Source: Argopecten irradians (taxonomy: Eukaryota; Mollusca; Bivalvia; Pectinida; Pectinidae). Taken from it: 64,000 nt of DNA. The translations under genes and the position numbers were made by a program. This document shows positions 1 to 12,200 of this stretch, one piece after another. The notes under the pieces were generated by a model. The model made no database searches. It was not told the DNA's origin and was given only the letters and a program-made list of their open reading frames with translations. Every line of letters starts with the position of its first letter. The first letter of the stretch is position 1. The stretch spans positions 22,472,864 through 22,536,863 of the forward strand of contig NC_091140.1 in assembly GCF_041381155.1 (NCBI RefSeq), written 5' to 3'.

Positions 1-1440
1 ATAATTTGGTGAATTTTATTTTTGTATGTTATAGAGAAATCCAAGGAGTATATATATTATGATCTTATATAAATATATGTAGTTGTATTGCTATTATAAC
101 CAGATTTATAGAATTGGTACAGAAATAGTCTTCTTGATTTGAGATTTTTCAAAAACTGAAGTACAAAAATGTAAAATTTAAGATAGAAATAATCAATCTG
201 TTGAAATCACTTATATATTATATGTCTTAGTAGACCTTTCATATTGAAAATCTCAACTGAAAGGACATACAATGTACATAGAGTAGAACTTATAGACACT
301 AAAAAACAAACTTGTGTCACCAATTCATTTTCTCTACATTCTCAATATCATCCATATCCACAGATGACTCATCCTCGGTATCCTTGACGATCTATACACC
401 ATACCAGGTATATCAATAAATGATATTGACACCGAAGCTGGATTATCGAGGATGTAGCACTGTCAATGTTAATGTTTACATAGATCATGCATAGATTTTT
501 TACAAAAATTTTGCTACCTTTAATTTTTGTACAAAGTTTCAGATTATTCTTTAGAATTTTTTTTTTTTTTTTTAAATCCATATAATCTTGTCAAACTGTA
601 CAGTGTGTAATTTACTACAAACAAGGAGTTATCATGGTATCTTTGTGGAGTGAGGTTATGTTAACGTTGTACAGTTTACAATGTCCCAGTATAGTGCATA
701 TTGTCTCGGACTGAGCTCAGAGTGATTGTAAATACAACTTGATATTAAATAGTTCCATCAGCAGAAATACAACTAAGGTGCCATATTAATAGTAATAGAT
801 GTGTAATGTACAGCAGAAATAAGTGATTGACACATCAAGGTTGGGGAATTCCTATTTCTTTGTCATTTTGATTTCAAGGAAATTTATAATAGCTCGCTGT
901 GCAATATTTCTTGGAACAATTCACAAAATTTCAAAGTGAAGTCTATATACTTAACACAAAATAGAATTAATTTAATAGAAACTTTCAGGCATAAAACATG
1001 TACTGACAGGAAATATGTTTTGTTAACTAGTTGAGTGTGAAAGGGTGCGAGTAGAAAGTATGTAAGAAATTTAAAAAGGGTAAAAATATTATGATAGAAA
1101 CAAAGGGCTGGAATTAAATTTCTCGTTATACTTTCTCTGTCCTAATTCTGATGTGATTTATGGTTTAACCTTGAACTCAAAACACAGATATTAAGTGTGA
1201 AGGGCTGGGTTTGATATTTTTTTTTGCTGTTTTTTTCTTCTTCACCAGTTTGTTATGCTTCATTTAATCTTTTATTATGTATGCTAATTTCATGTTTGAG
1301 AATGTGAAATAAAAAATTAAACTTTTGGATAAATGTCTTATTTTATGTTCAACAATCACATTGCAAGTTACCTGTAAATCACAAGATAAGTTTGTAGATG
1401 GACTTGAATTGTAAGTTCGGCTCCTCAGAAAAAATGAACA
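1..1440. other. AT-rich sequence, no supported gene
   Basis: No reading frame here has convincing protein character. One weak exception lies on the minus strand, where 318-390 reads as a short acidic C-terminus ending in a stop (see findings). The rest is low-complexity AT-rich DNA with homopolymer runs. Confidence 0.5.
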
Positions 1441-1454
1441 CCTTTACCAACACA

Positions 1455-1700
1455 GGGGCCAAAGTGGCTGAGTGTGTAGGATGTCTCAACATACTACAAA
1501 AAGTCCTTCATCTCTGGGGAGGGAGTTTGAATATATATAGGATGTGATGCAGTTGGCAGGTATGGCTGATGGTTGGTGTTTTTTCTCTGGATACTCTGAC
1601 TTTCCTCCACCATTTAAACATCATGGCACATCCTAAAATGACCCTGGCTGTTAATAGGATAATTAAACCAAACCAATTGACCCACACAGCCTCAACATAT
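1455..1700 (+). mobile_element. tRNA-derived SINE-like element
   Basis: The 5' part resembles a pol III promoter: TGGCTGAGTGTGTAGG near 1460 fits a tRNA box A, and GAGTTTGAATA near 1526 is a degenerate box B. The middle has a CT-rich block (TTTTTTCTCTGGATACTC, then TTTCCTCCACC). The 3' part has CCCTGGCTGTTAATAGGATA near 1652. The middle and tail recur at 47190-47380 and the tail alone near 14545, which shows a dispersed family with a conserved 3' tail. Whether it matches a named molluscan SINE was not tested. Confidence 0.6.
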
Positions 1701-2190
1701 TCATCTCTTTCTCAATCAAAAACAGATAAAGATTTAGACAATATACATGTAATTATATTTTAATATCACAATTAATTTAATATCTACACGATAAGTTTGA
1801 ATTATAAAAAATTTACAAGAAATAACTACTATTTCATATAGTATCAACAACAATAAGCACTCAGTGTATGAAGTGTTCTGTCTAGAGTTTATAGAATCCC
1901 AACATTAGTGTTTAGTCTGCTCAGAATACTATGTAGTCATGGCATTAGTTACTATTTTAGATGTACCGATACCATGTTGAAGTAAGGTTACCACTGTGAA
2001 TGGAACTGTCCTAGTCATGATTTGTTGTTAGCCATACACAGTGATCAACTGATGTTTATATAGTTCCCATCATAATAGATTGAATATGCTGTTATAGAAG
2101 CATTTCCCCGACAAAGTCTCACAACATCTGTCCTCTGAGACCCACACTTTTTCTCTGAAAAGTGTTAAGGGAGGCAATATACAAAATTCA

Positions 2191-5100
2191 TCAGAACAGA
2201 TCAGCAATGCCTTCCTCAAAGAACCGTTTGTATATCGCCATGAACTTGGCCACAAAGGCCTCTAGGTGATAAATAGCCTTCTGTCCTGTCTGTAGACGAT
2301 GTTCATAATATGCTGCAGATTGCACCACCTCTAATTTCAGTTCTCCATCACAATTCTTCACAAGTTCCTGTAGCAGACCCTAGTAAAGCATAGCAGTAGT
2401 CTGTTAGACCATGATCATTATACAAACTGAAATGTGAAATGTAAAGTGAGCTAGCTTGTTGTCATCTGTTCTATTTATAGATTGAGTGGTGACAGTAATA
2501 CATTGCTATGGTTACTGTTTGTTTATACTTTAGCCACTGGTTTATAGCCTACACGACTATGCCTATTACTAGGGGTTCATATCATGTTCATTGGTTTTCT
2601 CACTGTAACTTTAGATTACAATTAATATTGGCCACTTAGTAGACTACAAATTAACCTTATTTCTAAATAGCTATTTCTAAGAATAGTCTTTAATATACTG
2701 AACGATAATATAATCTGTATATTTCAATCTGTCCACTGAACTGAGAGAAAGCAAATTCAATGATGACTTACTCTCATGATGACATCAGCTGGTATACAGT
2801 GGGTGATCAACTCGTACAGACGCGCTCTAACCTCCAACAGTCTGTAAAAGGGGTAATGAAAGGTAGTATTTAGTATAATTGAAGTATAAACATTCAATTC
2901 CTTAAAAACTCAGCAAGGTAAAAACTTTGGTAGAATGATTTTTGTTTAATTGATCAGTTGGCCCTAATGGAAGAGTAAATCTAACCGGCATATTTTATAA
3001 GGCCAAACAAAATTAATTATTAGATTCTCAGGCCCCGCCGCATCGACATTTACCCCCCGCACCAACGTTTTTTATGCGCCATAACTTAAAAATTAAAATC
3101 GAGACCGCCATATCGAACGCACCCCAAATTTCCATTCGAACTCGCCCAAAATTTCCATTCGAAAACACACCCGGAAATTGGCTCCAATTTTAGTATGCAC
3201 CTTTCATTTCCGGTAAAAATGGCTGCCGATGTCAGCATTTGCTCAAAACGGAATGTTTCCTCCCAGGATTATGTATTTTCGATTGAGATATTTAAAAGCT
3301 GTTCTTAAAGACTGAGTAAGAATTTACATTTTCTACATGTGTTTTCATTGATTTTCATGTCCTTCAAGTGAGAAAAAAATAAAATGTTATCTGCCGCATT
3401 TGTTTTCAGAGAAATAAAAAATAAAAAATATTCCCGCCGCCCACACTGACTTTTTATTAAAAAAGTGGCCTGAGAAACTAACAATTAATTTTTTTTGGCC
3501 TAAAGCTAAGACTTATATCATATCTACCCAGACCTAACAGTGGAGGCATTGCAAATTAAGATTTCTCATGTGCGAGGAAACTTTTTTTATTTCTAGTACA
3601 TTTTCTTAGTCTTTGACTTTCTGACCTGAAAATCAACCTCCAATAGGCACATTTCAAGCCAAATAAACAATAACATATTTTTAACTAAACACTTACAGTG
3701 TGTGACCATGTTCAATGAACATATTTTCAATGCTGATTAAAATCATGAGATAACTAACCGTTTTGGCGACTGCTGTTGTACAATGAGGTTTGCTGTCTCT
3801 TTGAGATATAATTCCCAGTCAGGTTCTGTCACTTCTTGGTCTGGGCGGAACGGATACCTGTAAGGACATTGTATTAGGTAAGGCACAGACTAAAAGTATT
3901 AGTCACACGCTAACTTTCATAATTCCTTCTAAACTGGCTGTAATGTACTCTATACTTGAATTAATTTAAATGCATATCAGGTACATAACAATGTTCATTG
4001 CACACCTCAAACTTATCAATTACTTGTCTCCCCATGGCTGACTTTTGAACGGAATTAAGAACTTTGAAGTGTTAGAACTAAGCTCCCTATAAAGTTATAA
4101 TTATATAACATTAAACACTGTGACTTACTGTTGTACTCTGCAAGCCTCACACATCAGCAGGGCACGACGCAAGTTTCTGTTGCTTTTCTTAGCTATCTTG
4201 GTAGCTAATTCCAATGGTAAGGTCAGTCCTTCTTTCTTACACACACTCTGAAGGATCTGACTTACCTGAAATTCAAACAAATGATTTATATGTGATATAG
4301 ACAAAGGCAGTGATATATATTGATAGCATTTCACTTCGAGCTGCTTCGGTCACTCCATAACTCTCTATATGTATATTAATTAGCTAGCTGCATGGGAATA
4401 GCATACTTTTTTGCGACTACTCTTCAAGATGGATCTATTCTTACACACTAACATACTGGTAATACTGTAGTTTTGGTTTACTGTAATTCTTTGTTGACTT
4501 GTTGTTCAAGACTAAGACAGTGGTTTTTTTTGTGTGTACACCTGCTCTAGAGAGAAAGCTGCTACTCGGACCAATACAAAGTACAGATCCCCTGCTGTTT
4601 CATACCTGTATTTACCTGTTCTATAGAGGGAGATGCCACCCGGACACCCAGACACCTACTGCGAATGGCCGGGATAACCTTAGAAGTCGAGTTACAGCAG
4701 AGAATCAAGCGACAGGTAGCCATATACTTCTCCATGGTTCGTCGCAGAGCATGCTGAGCATCAACACTGAGGCGATCCACTTCTGTCAGTATAACCACTG
4801 AAGTAGAAACAAAGAGTTTAGAAATGTTAGGTAATAATGGTAACAAAGGAAGTAATAAGTAACTTCTAAAATCTTAGGTCAACTAATAAGTAGTATGCAT
4901 GATCTGATTTCAAACATTTATGTTGTGTTTACATAAAATGAAATGAAATATATATATTTTGCTAATTTGACTAGTTTGAAGAGACAATATTCATAACATA
5001 TTTTTTTCTGTTTCTGAAAGATGTATATTTCTTACTTTCCATGCGTAATCTTTTAAATTCCTGAAGCATATATTGTATATGAGCTATCTAGCCCTCTAGC

Positions 5101-7770
5101 AGCTGGTTATTTATAGTGGTAGTTGACAAGGTACAACTTGCTACATTTCTCCTTTCTGCTCCTTTTTCTATCACTTCAGAAGACTTAACAACTCGCAACC
5201 CAGGTTCAGATAGAATTTTCTCCTACATCATTCAATATTAGACCAAACCAAACGTGGTCATCAAATGGAACTGGAGTGGAAAACACAAAGCCAAGCTTGA
5301 AATCAAACCTGAGACCTTCAAAACAACAGACAGATACATGTTTTCCTGTATTGTCAATTTTACTGAAAGCTTGTAACTATCAGACATATTCCACAACACA
5401 AAGATCAGATTGATACCTTTAAAGCTTTTCTGTGATGATGATTCGAGCTGATTTGTCTGTGCGACGGTCTTTATAAGTTCCTGTATCACCACTCTGTCAT
5501 TGTTTCCTACATCACTGTAAAACAACAAAGTATGTCAACATTATACAAAAGATATTACCTGATTCTCATTTATATTGGTAGGGTCTTTTTGTACAAGAAC
5601 CAGCTGTGATACACATATATAATATTGCAAAATTACATGCAGTACATTAATAGTTGATGTTTGATTTCCAAACAAAGGTAGGGATATCGATTTAACAATA
5701 AATACAAGTAAAAATCCTTGACTACGTGGCTATCTTTATATTAAGCAATGCAAAACCTTTTCATTACCAAAGAATTTGTTACGTAAAGATAAGGAATTCA
5801 TCATTGTTATCATCTGTTAGAATAAGCAAAGAATTTGGTAATGAGACTATCATTATCTTATTTAGCTAATGTTTAATATTTTCAAATTTTTTAGAACTTT
5901 ATGAATTCTGAATTTGTTGTACAAATTGATGGTTTAATTGTATATTGTAATATGTATATTCTATAAATTACTGACCTTGGGTTGACCTCTATGTGGTAAT
6001 TACTGGAGATAGTGGAGATGTCCAACTTTTTATTAGATGGTGTTGTAAAGTTGTGCTGCTCTATGCGTAACTTTTCTACACCTGACCCATACAGCTCTCG
6101 CAGCAGACACATGATCCTCGTCTTCTTTCCTGCCCCTGATGGTCCATATACAATCAGATGGGGGAAGTCACCACTGTTTACCTGTTAATTAGATTTATTA
6201 ATTGTGCATTTTCGTGTTTCATAATATATATGAACTGGTAATGGATCATTGGTAACGAGATAGCTCAAGAGGTAGAGCTACAGCATCTGTCTAATCTTCA
6301 GAGGCCCCAGGTTTTCTCATCTCGATCCTCTCACGAAATTGGCAAGATTGCTAGCCTGTTTCAAGCTACGTATATATACTACAACGAATATACGTATCTG
6401 GCCTACTATACCTTTGGCCGGGTACGAATTGGTCCCTATGTGTCGTAGTGGAGCACTGCCTCCGTAAATCACTCGGGCACAGTTTTCTATACTTTTTCGC
6501 AGGTTTCCAATTATTTTATGCGTATAAATTCATTTTTATATTATTTTTGTCCAAAACAAACATAACTACCATTCTTAATATCTACCGCACTGCTCACAAG
6601 ACGTCAAATTCACAATTTGTGGACTTGCCGTATAAATTCCCACTAGAAAAATCTTCATATGTATTATGTAAAAAACTAATACCTCAATGAGAATTTGATA
6701 TTTAATGTGGTTCAGTTTTATTGCCTAGTAGGTAAGCGATATCAAACAAGTACGATAAAATGCAAACAAACGTTTTATAATGGTTTGCATAATCATTACT
6801 TTGCTCCATTAGCAGTACTAGTATTAGGCACCAATTGTAGCTCTAAAGACGACACCATTTGAGGCATTTTCTGTCTAAAAGTCTTTTGAGCTACAATATT
6901 GCAGCTACGTATATACATGCACTTTCATACTTAAACATGCAAGATCTTCTGTATAATGATTTAATGAATCATTAGTATTTACAATTATCAAACAGACAGA
7001 TCTGTAACAGGAAAGGAAAAGGGTAGCGGCCAGACCAGGGTTCGAACCACAAAACTCTTAACACTATAGCCGATCATGGCCAATGCTCCAATTATATAAT
7101 GATTGAACAACTGATTGACCTGCAGCAAGCATGGTCATCAAAATTTTCGACCTTGTTGTATTGAGATATGAGCAACTTTGGTGGTTTATTCTCAGGGATA
7201 TGAATAAACTATTGTTTTATTAGTTTGAGCAGTTTATAATTATTTTGCCTACTCAAATTGGTTTTACTTTATCTATAATCGTACGTTAAAACACATTGGG
7301 ATTTTTTATTTTCTCATGATCATCATATCACTTTCTGATTGAACATCACCTACTAACATCCAGGTATGTGTCAAAGTCATTTTTTGATCGGAATCATTTT
7401 GACAAGACATAATCGATGCATGGTCTAGCTAGCTGTCCTGATTTGGTTTTCCACACCTTTATAGGGGATCTTGCAGGACAGGAAAAGTCAGTCAGAAGGC
7501 GATATCTTTTCCGCTACAATTGTAGCTTCATTAGGTTATCACTTGATAATTCATCGATGCTGAACACTGTGCAATCTTTAGTAAAGTAATGTAACTGATA
7601 ATATACGGGGCGAGACGACGGGGCGAGACGACTAGATATTTCTGTTCAATCCACAGAGAATTTTTCATCTATAGTCTACTTACCAGCTTTTTCAAATGGG
7701 CTGCTTGCTCCTTGTGAAAGTCTAATTTATTAAGTGAATTAGGACGGTGTTTATCAACCCACAAACTCAT
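2191..7770 (-). CDS. RFC3: Replication factor C subunit 3 (clamp loader small subunit), 8 exons
   Basis: RFC3 is an AAA+ subunit of the nuclear clamp loader, which uses ATP to open and load the PCNA ring at primer-template junctions. Exons (minus strand): 7770-7684, 6181-5976, 5514-5417, 4797-4616, 4265-4129, 3857-3759, 2841-2772 and 2379-2191. All introns are GT-AG and phases join cleanly to 1068 nt, 355 residues plus TGA; human RFC3 has 356. The N-terminus MSLWVDKHRP matches the family. Walker A GPSGAGKKT is at residues 42-50, the Walker B region LTEVD at 134-138 (degenerate, as in RFC3 orthologues), HALRRTMEKY at 146-155, CCNSTSK with sensor 1 at 164-170, and the SRC arginine-finger motif at 177-179. 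The C-terminal collar domain is complete. The start is set by homology: the frame stays open upstream to an ATG at 7863, so a 31-residue extension is possible but unlikely. No AATAAA lies within 200 bp downstream; TATAAA occurs at 2060-2055. Introns 1 and 6 carry repeats. Confidence 0.97.
3001..3500. mobile_element. 500-bp MITE in RFC3 intron 6, PIF/Harbinger-like
   Basis: Terminal inverted repeats of 34 bp lie at 3001-3034 and 3467-3500, with 3 mismatches. Both begin GGCCAAA and end inside at CTCAGGCC. A direct TAA flanks each side (2998-3000 and 3501-3503), consistent with the 3-bp TWA duplications of PIF/Harbinger transposons. The interior has no transposase-like reading frame, so it is non-autonomous. 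It sits between RFC3 exons 6 and 7, away from the splice sites. Confidence 0.75.
6245..6325 (+). mobile_element. tRNA-like SINE head in RFC3 intron 1
   Basis: TAGCTCAAGAGGTAGAGC near 6260 is close to a tRNA D-arm and box A. A degenerate box B (TTCTCATCTCGATCC) follows about 45 nt later. Acceptor-stem pairing is not evident and the T-loop is poor, so a functional tRNA is unlikely. A pol III-derived SINE head or tRNA pseudogene fits better. It is antisense to RFC3. Confidence 0.45.
6833..6899. repeat. Short inverted repeat (hairpin) in RFC3 intron 1
   Basis: ATTGTAGCTCTAAAGAC pairs with GTCTTTTGAGCTACAAT with one mismatch, leaving a loop of about 30 nt. A related self-complementary string, CTACAATTGTAG, occurs near 7514, suggesting remnants of a small foldback family. 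Confidence 0.5.
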
Positions 7771-7813
7771 CGTGTCGTTATGGCGGGCAGCACGATATTT
7801 GCTTTGATTGCAA

Positions 7814-7824
7814 TTTCGCGGGAA
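7814..7824. promoter_or_regulatory. E2F-like site upstream of RFC3 start
   Basis: TTTCGCGGGAA (minus strand TTCCCGCGAAA) lies 44-54 nt upstream of the RFC3 ATG and matches the E2F consensus core GCGGGAA. Replication genes including RFC subunits are typical E2F targets in animals, so the position is meaningful. The transcription start site is not known from the sequence, so the site could lie in the promoter or the 5' UTR. Confidence 0.45.
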
Positions 7825-7864
7825 GATCGGAGTCAATTGGACGTTTGAAGTAAGGAAGGTCATG

Positions 7865-9204
7865 GACTTAAAGTATTCAAACGTTGATGTGATTCATAAA
7901 ATATGAAGTCCTTCCTTTAGTTGGTTGAGCCTTTTTAGATAGATTTAGTTTAAGGGTGCATTTTGGTACAAAAATCCTCCTTCTGACAAACGTTTGTTTT
8001 GTCTCGATAAACTTAATTCAAGCTATTGATTCTATTTTTTGTACTAGGCGAAATTAAGGATGAATTTTATTTGTTATTACATTGATTTTTTTTCTGTAAA
8101 TTAGATATTTCAGTATCTTACAGACGCATAACTTAACTTGTTACATTTATTTTGAGGACCCGCAATGCAAAAATTTGATTGTTTTGCACCGCCAAAACCT
8201 TTTGTCCCTATACATTTTTTTGTAAATATCGCCAATTTGTCCCGATAAACATATTATTTTTGTATCGCTAAATAAGCGATGAGTGTGTATGTATGTGTTT
8301 TGTCTGTAATCTTTAAAAATCGGGTTGTTCTATTATTTTTTTTTGTTCTTCATTGTAAAATCGTTCCTATTTCTGTCCCGCATCGACCTGAGCAGCCCCG
8401 CTCTTTTTCATTATGATGTCAATCTTGAAAAAAAACTATGTATTTTGATATTTCGAAGAGGTCGACAGAGTAAACTATGTTAGGTACGTGCGTATATATA
8501 TACATGTACTTAAGAAGAATATACTGAAAATTGGAACATGCAGTCAGTTAAATAACGAATCACGCAGAAGTGTCTCAAGGATCTGTTTACAGTGTAGGTT
8601 TATTTATTTATACTATAAATGTAAATGAAATAACTGATAATATATATTAAGCAAAAAAAAAAAAAAAAAAAAAAAAGGTTTAGCGGACTAGATCTACTGT
8701 GGGATATGATGATTGAGTAAATGAAGATGATGAATTATTTGTGTGCTGATATCTAATGTAACTTTATACTGAAAACTTTTGAAAAAAAAAAGGCATTTAG
8801 GGGCGGATATCCAAACATAAACAAAAATGCGCATATTTGCATGTACGAAGACACACAGTAACAATACAATAAAGAGAAATTCAAGAATCACGTGGACACT
8901 TACTAAGTTTATTTGATTACCACGTGCGTCGCCGAAACGCGCGGGAGCTATCACCATGGTGATTGGATAAATCTGACGGAAGTTGAACGGGTTTGTTTCC
9001 TAGCAAAACAAGCATGCGATGATTGGGATGCAGAAGCATAGGCTTGCAATCAGATGCTTAATTCATTAATTCAACTGACTTTCAGGTAGGAGCAAACTTG
9101 TTAATAGTTTCTGCCGTTCTCCGAGTCTAATGTAAAAAAAAAAAAAAAAAAAAACCGCGCAGTCAAATGACATGGAGATACTGATAGCTGAGGAGGATAC
9201 TACG
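7865..9204. other. RFC3 upstream region, no gene seen
   Basis: This AT-rich flank probably contains the RFC3 promoter. It has two long A tracts, near 8655-8676 and 9137-9153, and a small GC-rich patch with CGCGCGGGAG near 8938. No coding exon is supported. Confidence 0.5.
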
Positions 9205-12200
9205 TGAGGTTTGGGTATGATAATTGAGGATGTGACAGGAGGTTTGGGTATGATAATTGAGGATGTGACAGTAGGTTTGGGTGTGATGTTTGAGGGTATG
9301 ACAGTAGGTTTGGGTGTGATGTTTGAGGATGTGACAGGAAATTTGGGTGTGATGTTTGAGGATGTGACAGGAAATTTGGGTGTGATGTTTGAGGATGTGA
9401 CAGGAGGTTTGGGTGTGATGTTTGAGGATGTGACAGGATGTTTGGGTGTGATGTTTGAGGATGTGACAGGATGTGGTGTGATGTTTGAAGATGTGATAGG
9501 AGGTTTGATGTGATGTTTGAGGATGTGACGGGGTTTGGGTGTGATGTTTGAGGATGTGACAGGAGGTTTGGGTGTGATGTTTGAGGATGTGACAGGAGGT
9601 TTGGATGTGATGTTTGAGGATGTGATAGGAGGTTTTGATGTGATGTTTGAGGATGTGACTGGAGGTTTGGGTGTGATGTTTGAGGATGTGACTGGATGTT
9701 TGGATGTGATGTTTGAGGATGTGACTGGAGTTTTGGGTATAATAATAGAGGATGTGACATGAGGTTTGGGTGTGATGTTTGAGGATGTGACTGGAGGTTT
9801 GGGTGTGATGTTTGAGAATGTGACAGGAGGTTTGGGGTGTGATGTTTGAGGATGTGACAGGAGGTTTGGGTGTGATGTTTGAGGATGTGACAGGAGGTTT
9901 GGGTGTGATGTTTGAGAATGTGACAGGAGGTTTGGGTGTGATGTTTGAGGATGTGACAGGAGGTTTGGGTGTGATGTTTGAGGATGTGACAGGAGGTTTG
10001 GGTGTGATGTTTGAGGATGTGACAGGAGGTTTGGGTGTGATGTTTGAGGATGTGACAGGAGGTTTGGGTGTGATGTTTGAGGATGTGACAGGAGGTTTGG
10101 GTGTGATGTTTGAGAATGTGACAGGATGTTTGGGTGTGATGTTTTAGAATGTGACAGGAGGTTTGGGTTGGGTTAGAGGATGTGACAGGAGGTTTTGTTG
10201 ATGTTTGAGGATGTGACAGGAGGTTTTGATGTGATGTTTGAGGATGTGACAGGAGGTTTTGGTGTGATGTTTGAGAATGTGACAGGAGGTTTGGTGTGAT
10301 TTGTGAGGATGTGACAGGAGGTTTGGTGTAATGTTTAGAGGATGTGACAGGAGGTTTGGATGTGATGTTTGAGAATGTGACAGGATGTTTGGGTGTGATG
10401 TTTAAGAATGTGACAAGAGGTTTGGGTGTGGTGTCAGAGGATGTGACAGGAGGTTTGGGTGTGATGTTTGAGAATGTGACAGGAGGTTTGGGTGTAATGT
10501 TTGAGAATGTGACAGGAGGTTTGGGTGTAATGTTTAAGAATGTGACAGGAGGTTTGGGTGTAATGTTTAAGAATGTGACAGGAGGTTTGGGTGTGATGTT
10601 TGAGGATGTGACAGGAGGTTTGGGTGTGATGTTTGAGAATGTGACAGGAGGTTTGGGTGTAATGTTTAAGAATGTGACAGGAGGTTTGGGTGTGATGTTT
10701 GAGGATGTGACAGGAGGTTTGGGTGTAATGTTTGAGAATGTGACAGGAGGTTTGGGTGTAATGTTTGAGGATGTGACAGGAGGTTTGGGTGTGATGTTTG
10801 AGAGGATGTGACAGGAGGTTTGGGTGTAATGTTTGAGAATGTGACAGGAGGTTTGGGTGTAATGTTTGAGGATGTGACAGGAGGTTTGGGTGTGATGTTT
10901 GAGGATGTGACAGGAGGTTTGGGTGTGATGTTTGAGGATGTGACAGGAGGTTTGGGTGTGATGTTTGAGGATGTGACAGGAGGTTTGGGTGTGATGTTTG
11001 AGGATGTGACAGGAGGTTTGGGTGTGATGTTTGAGGATGTGACAGGAGGTTTGGGTGTGATGTTTGAGAATGTGACAGGAGGTTTGGGTGTGATGTTTGA
11101 GGATGTGACAGGAGGTTTGGGTGTGATGTTTGAGGATGTGACAGGAGGTTTGGGTGTGATGTTTGAGAGATGTGACAGGAGGTTTGGGTGTGATGTTTGA
11201 GGATGTGACAGGAGGTTTGGGTGTGATGTTTGAGGATGTGACAGGAGGTTTGGTGTGTATTTTAGAATGTGACAGGAGGTTTGGGTGTGATGTTTGAGGA
11301 TGTGACAGGAGGTTTGGGTGTGATGTTTGAGGAGTGACAGGAGGTTTGGGTGTGATGTTTGAGGATGTGACAGGAGGTTTTGATGTGATGTTTGAGGATG
11401 TGACAGGAGGTTTTGATGTGATGTTTGAGGATGTGACAGGAGGTTTGGGTGTGATGTTTGAGGATGTGACAGGAGGTTTGAGTGTGATGTTTTAGAATGT
11501 GACAGGAGGTTTTGATGTGATGTTTGAGATGTGACAGGAGGTTTTGGTGTGATGTTTGAGGATGTGACAGGAGGTTTGGGTGTGATGTTTGAGGATGTGA
11601 CAGGAGGTTTGTGTGATGTTTGAGATGTGACAGGAGGTTTTGATGTGATGTTTGAGGATGTGACAGGAGGTTTGGGTGTGATGTTTGAGGATGTGACAGG
11701 AGGTTTTGGTGTGATGTTTGAGGATGTGACAGGAGGTTTTGGTGTGATGTTTGAGGATGTGACAGGAGGTTTGGGTGTGATGTTTGAGGATGTGACAGGA
11801 GGTTTGGGTGTGATGTTTGAGATGTGACAGGAGGTTTGGGTGTGATGTTTGAGGATGTGACAGGAGGTTTGGGTGTGATGTTTGAGAATGTGACAGGAGG
11901 TTTTGATGTGATGTTTGAGGATGTGACAGGAGGTTTTGGGTGTGATGTTTGAGGATGTGACAGGAGGTTTGGGTGTGATGTTTGAGGATGTGACAGGAGG
12001 TTTGGGTGTGATGTTTGAGGATGTGACAGGAGGTTTGGGTGTGATGTTTGAGGATGTGACAGGAGGTTTGGGTGTGATGTTTGAGGATGTGACAGAGGTT
12101 TGGGTGTGATGTTTGAGGATGTGACAGGAGGTTTGGGTGTGATGTTTGAGGATGTGACAGGAGGTTTGGGTGTGATGTTTGAGGATGTGACAGGAGGTTT

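Noticed and set aside
7020-7080. tRNA or SINE near GGGTTCGAACCAC
   Set aside because: Only a box B-like string is present, with no box A at the right distance, so it is not listed as a feature.
7771-7863. 31-residue N-terminal extension of RFC3
   Set aside because: The family begins at MSLWVDK; the upstream residues show no similarity and cover the E2F-like site.
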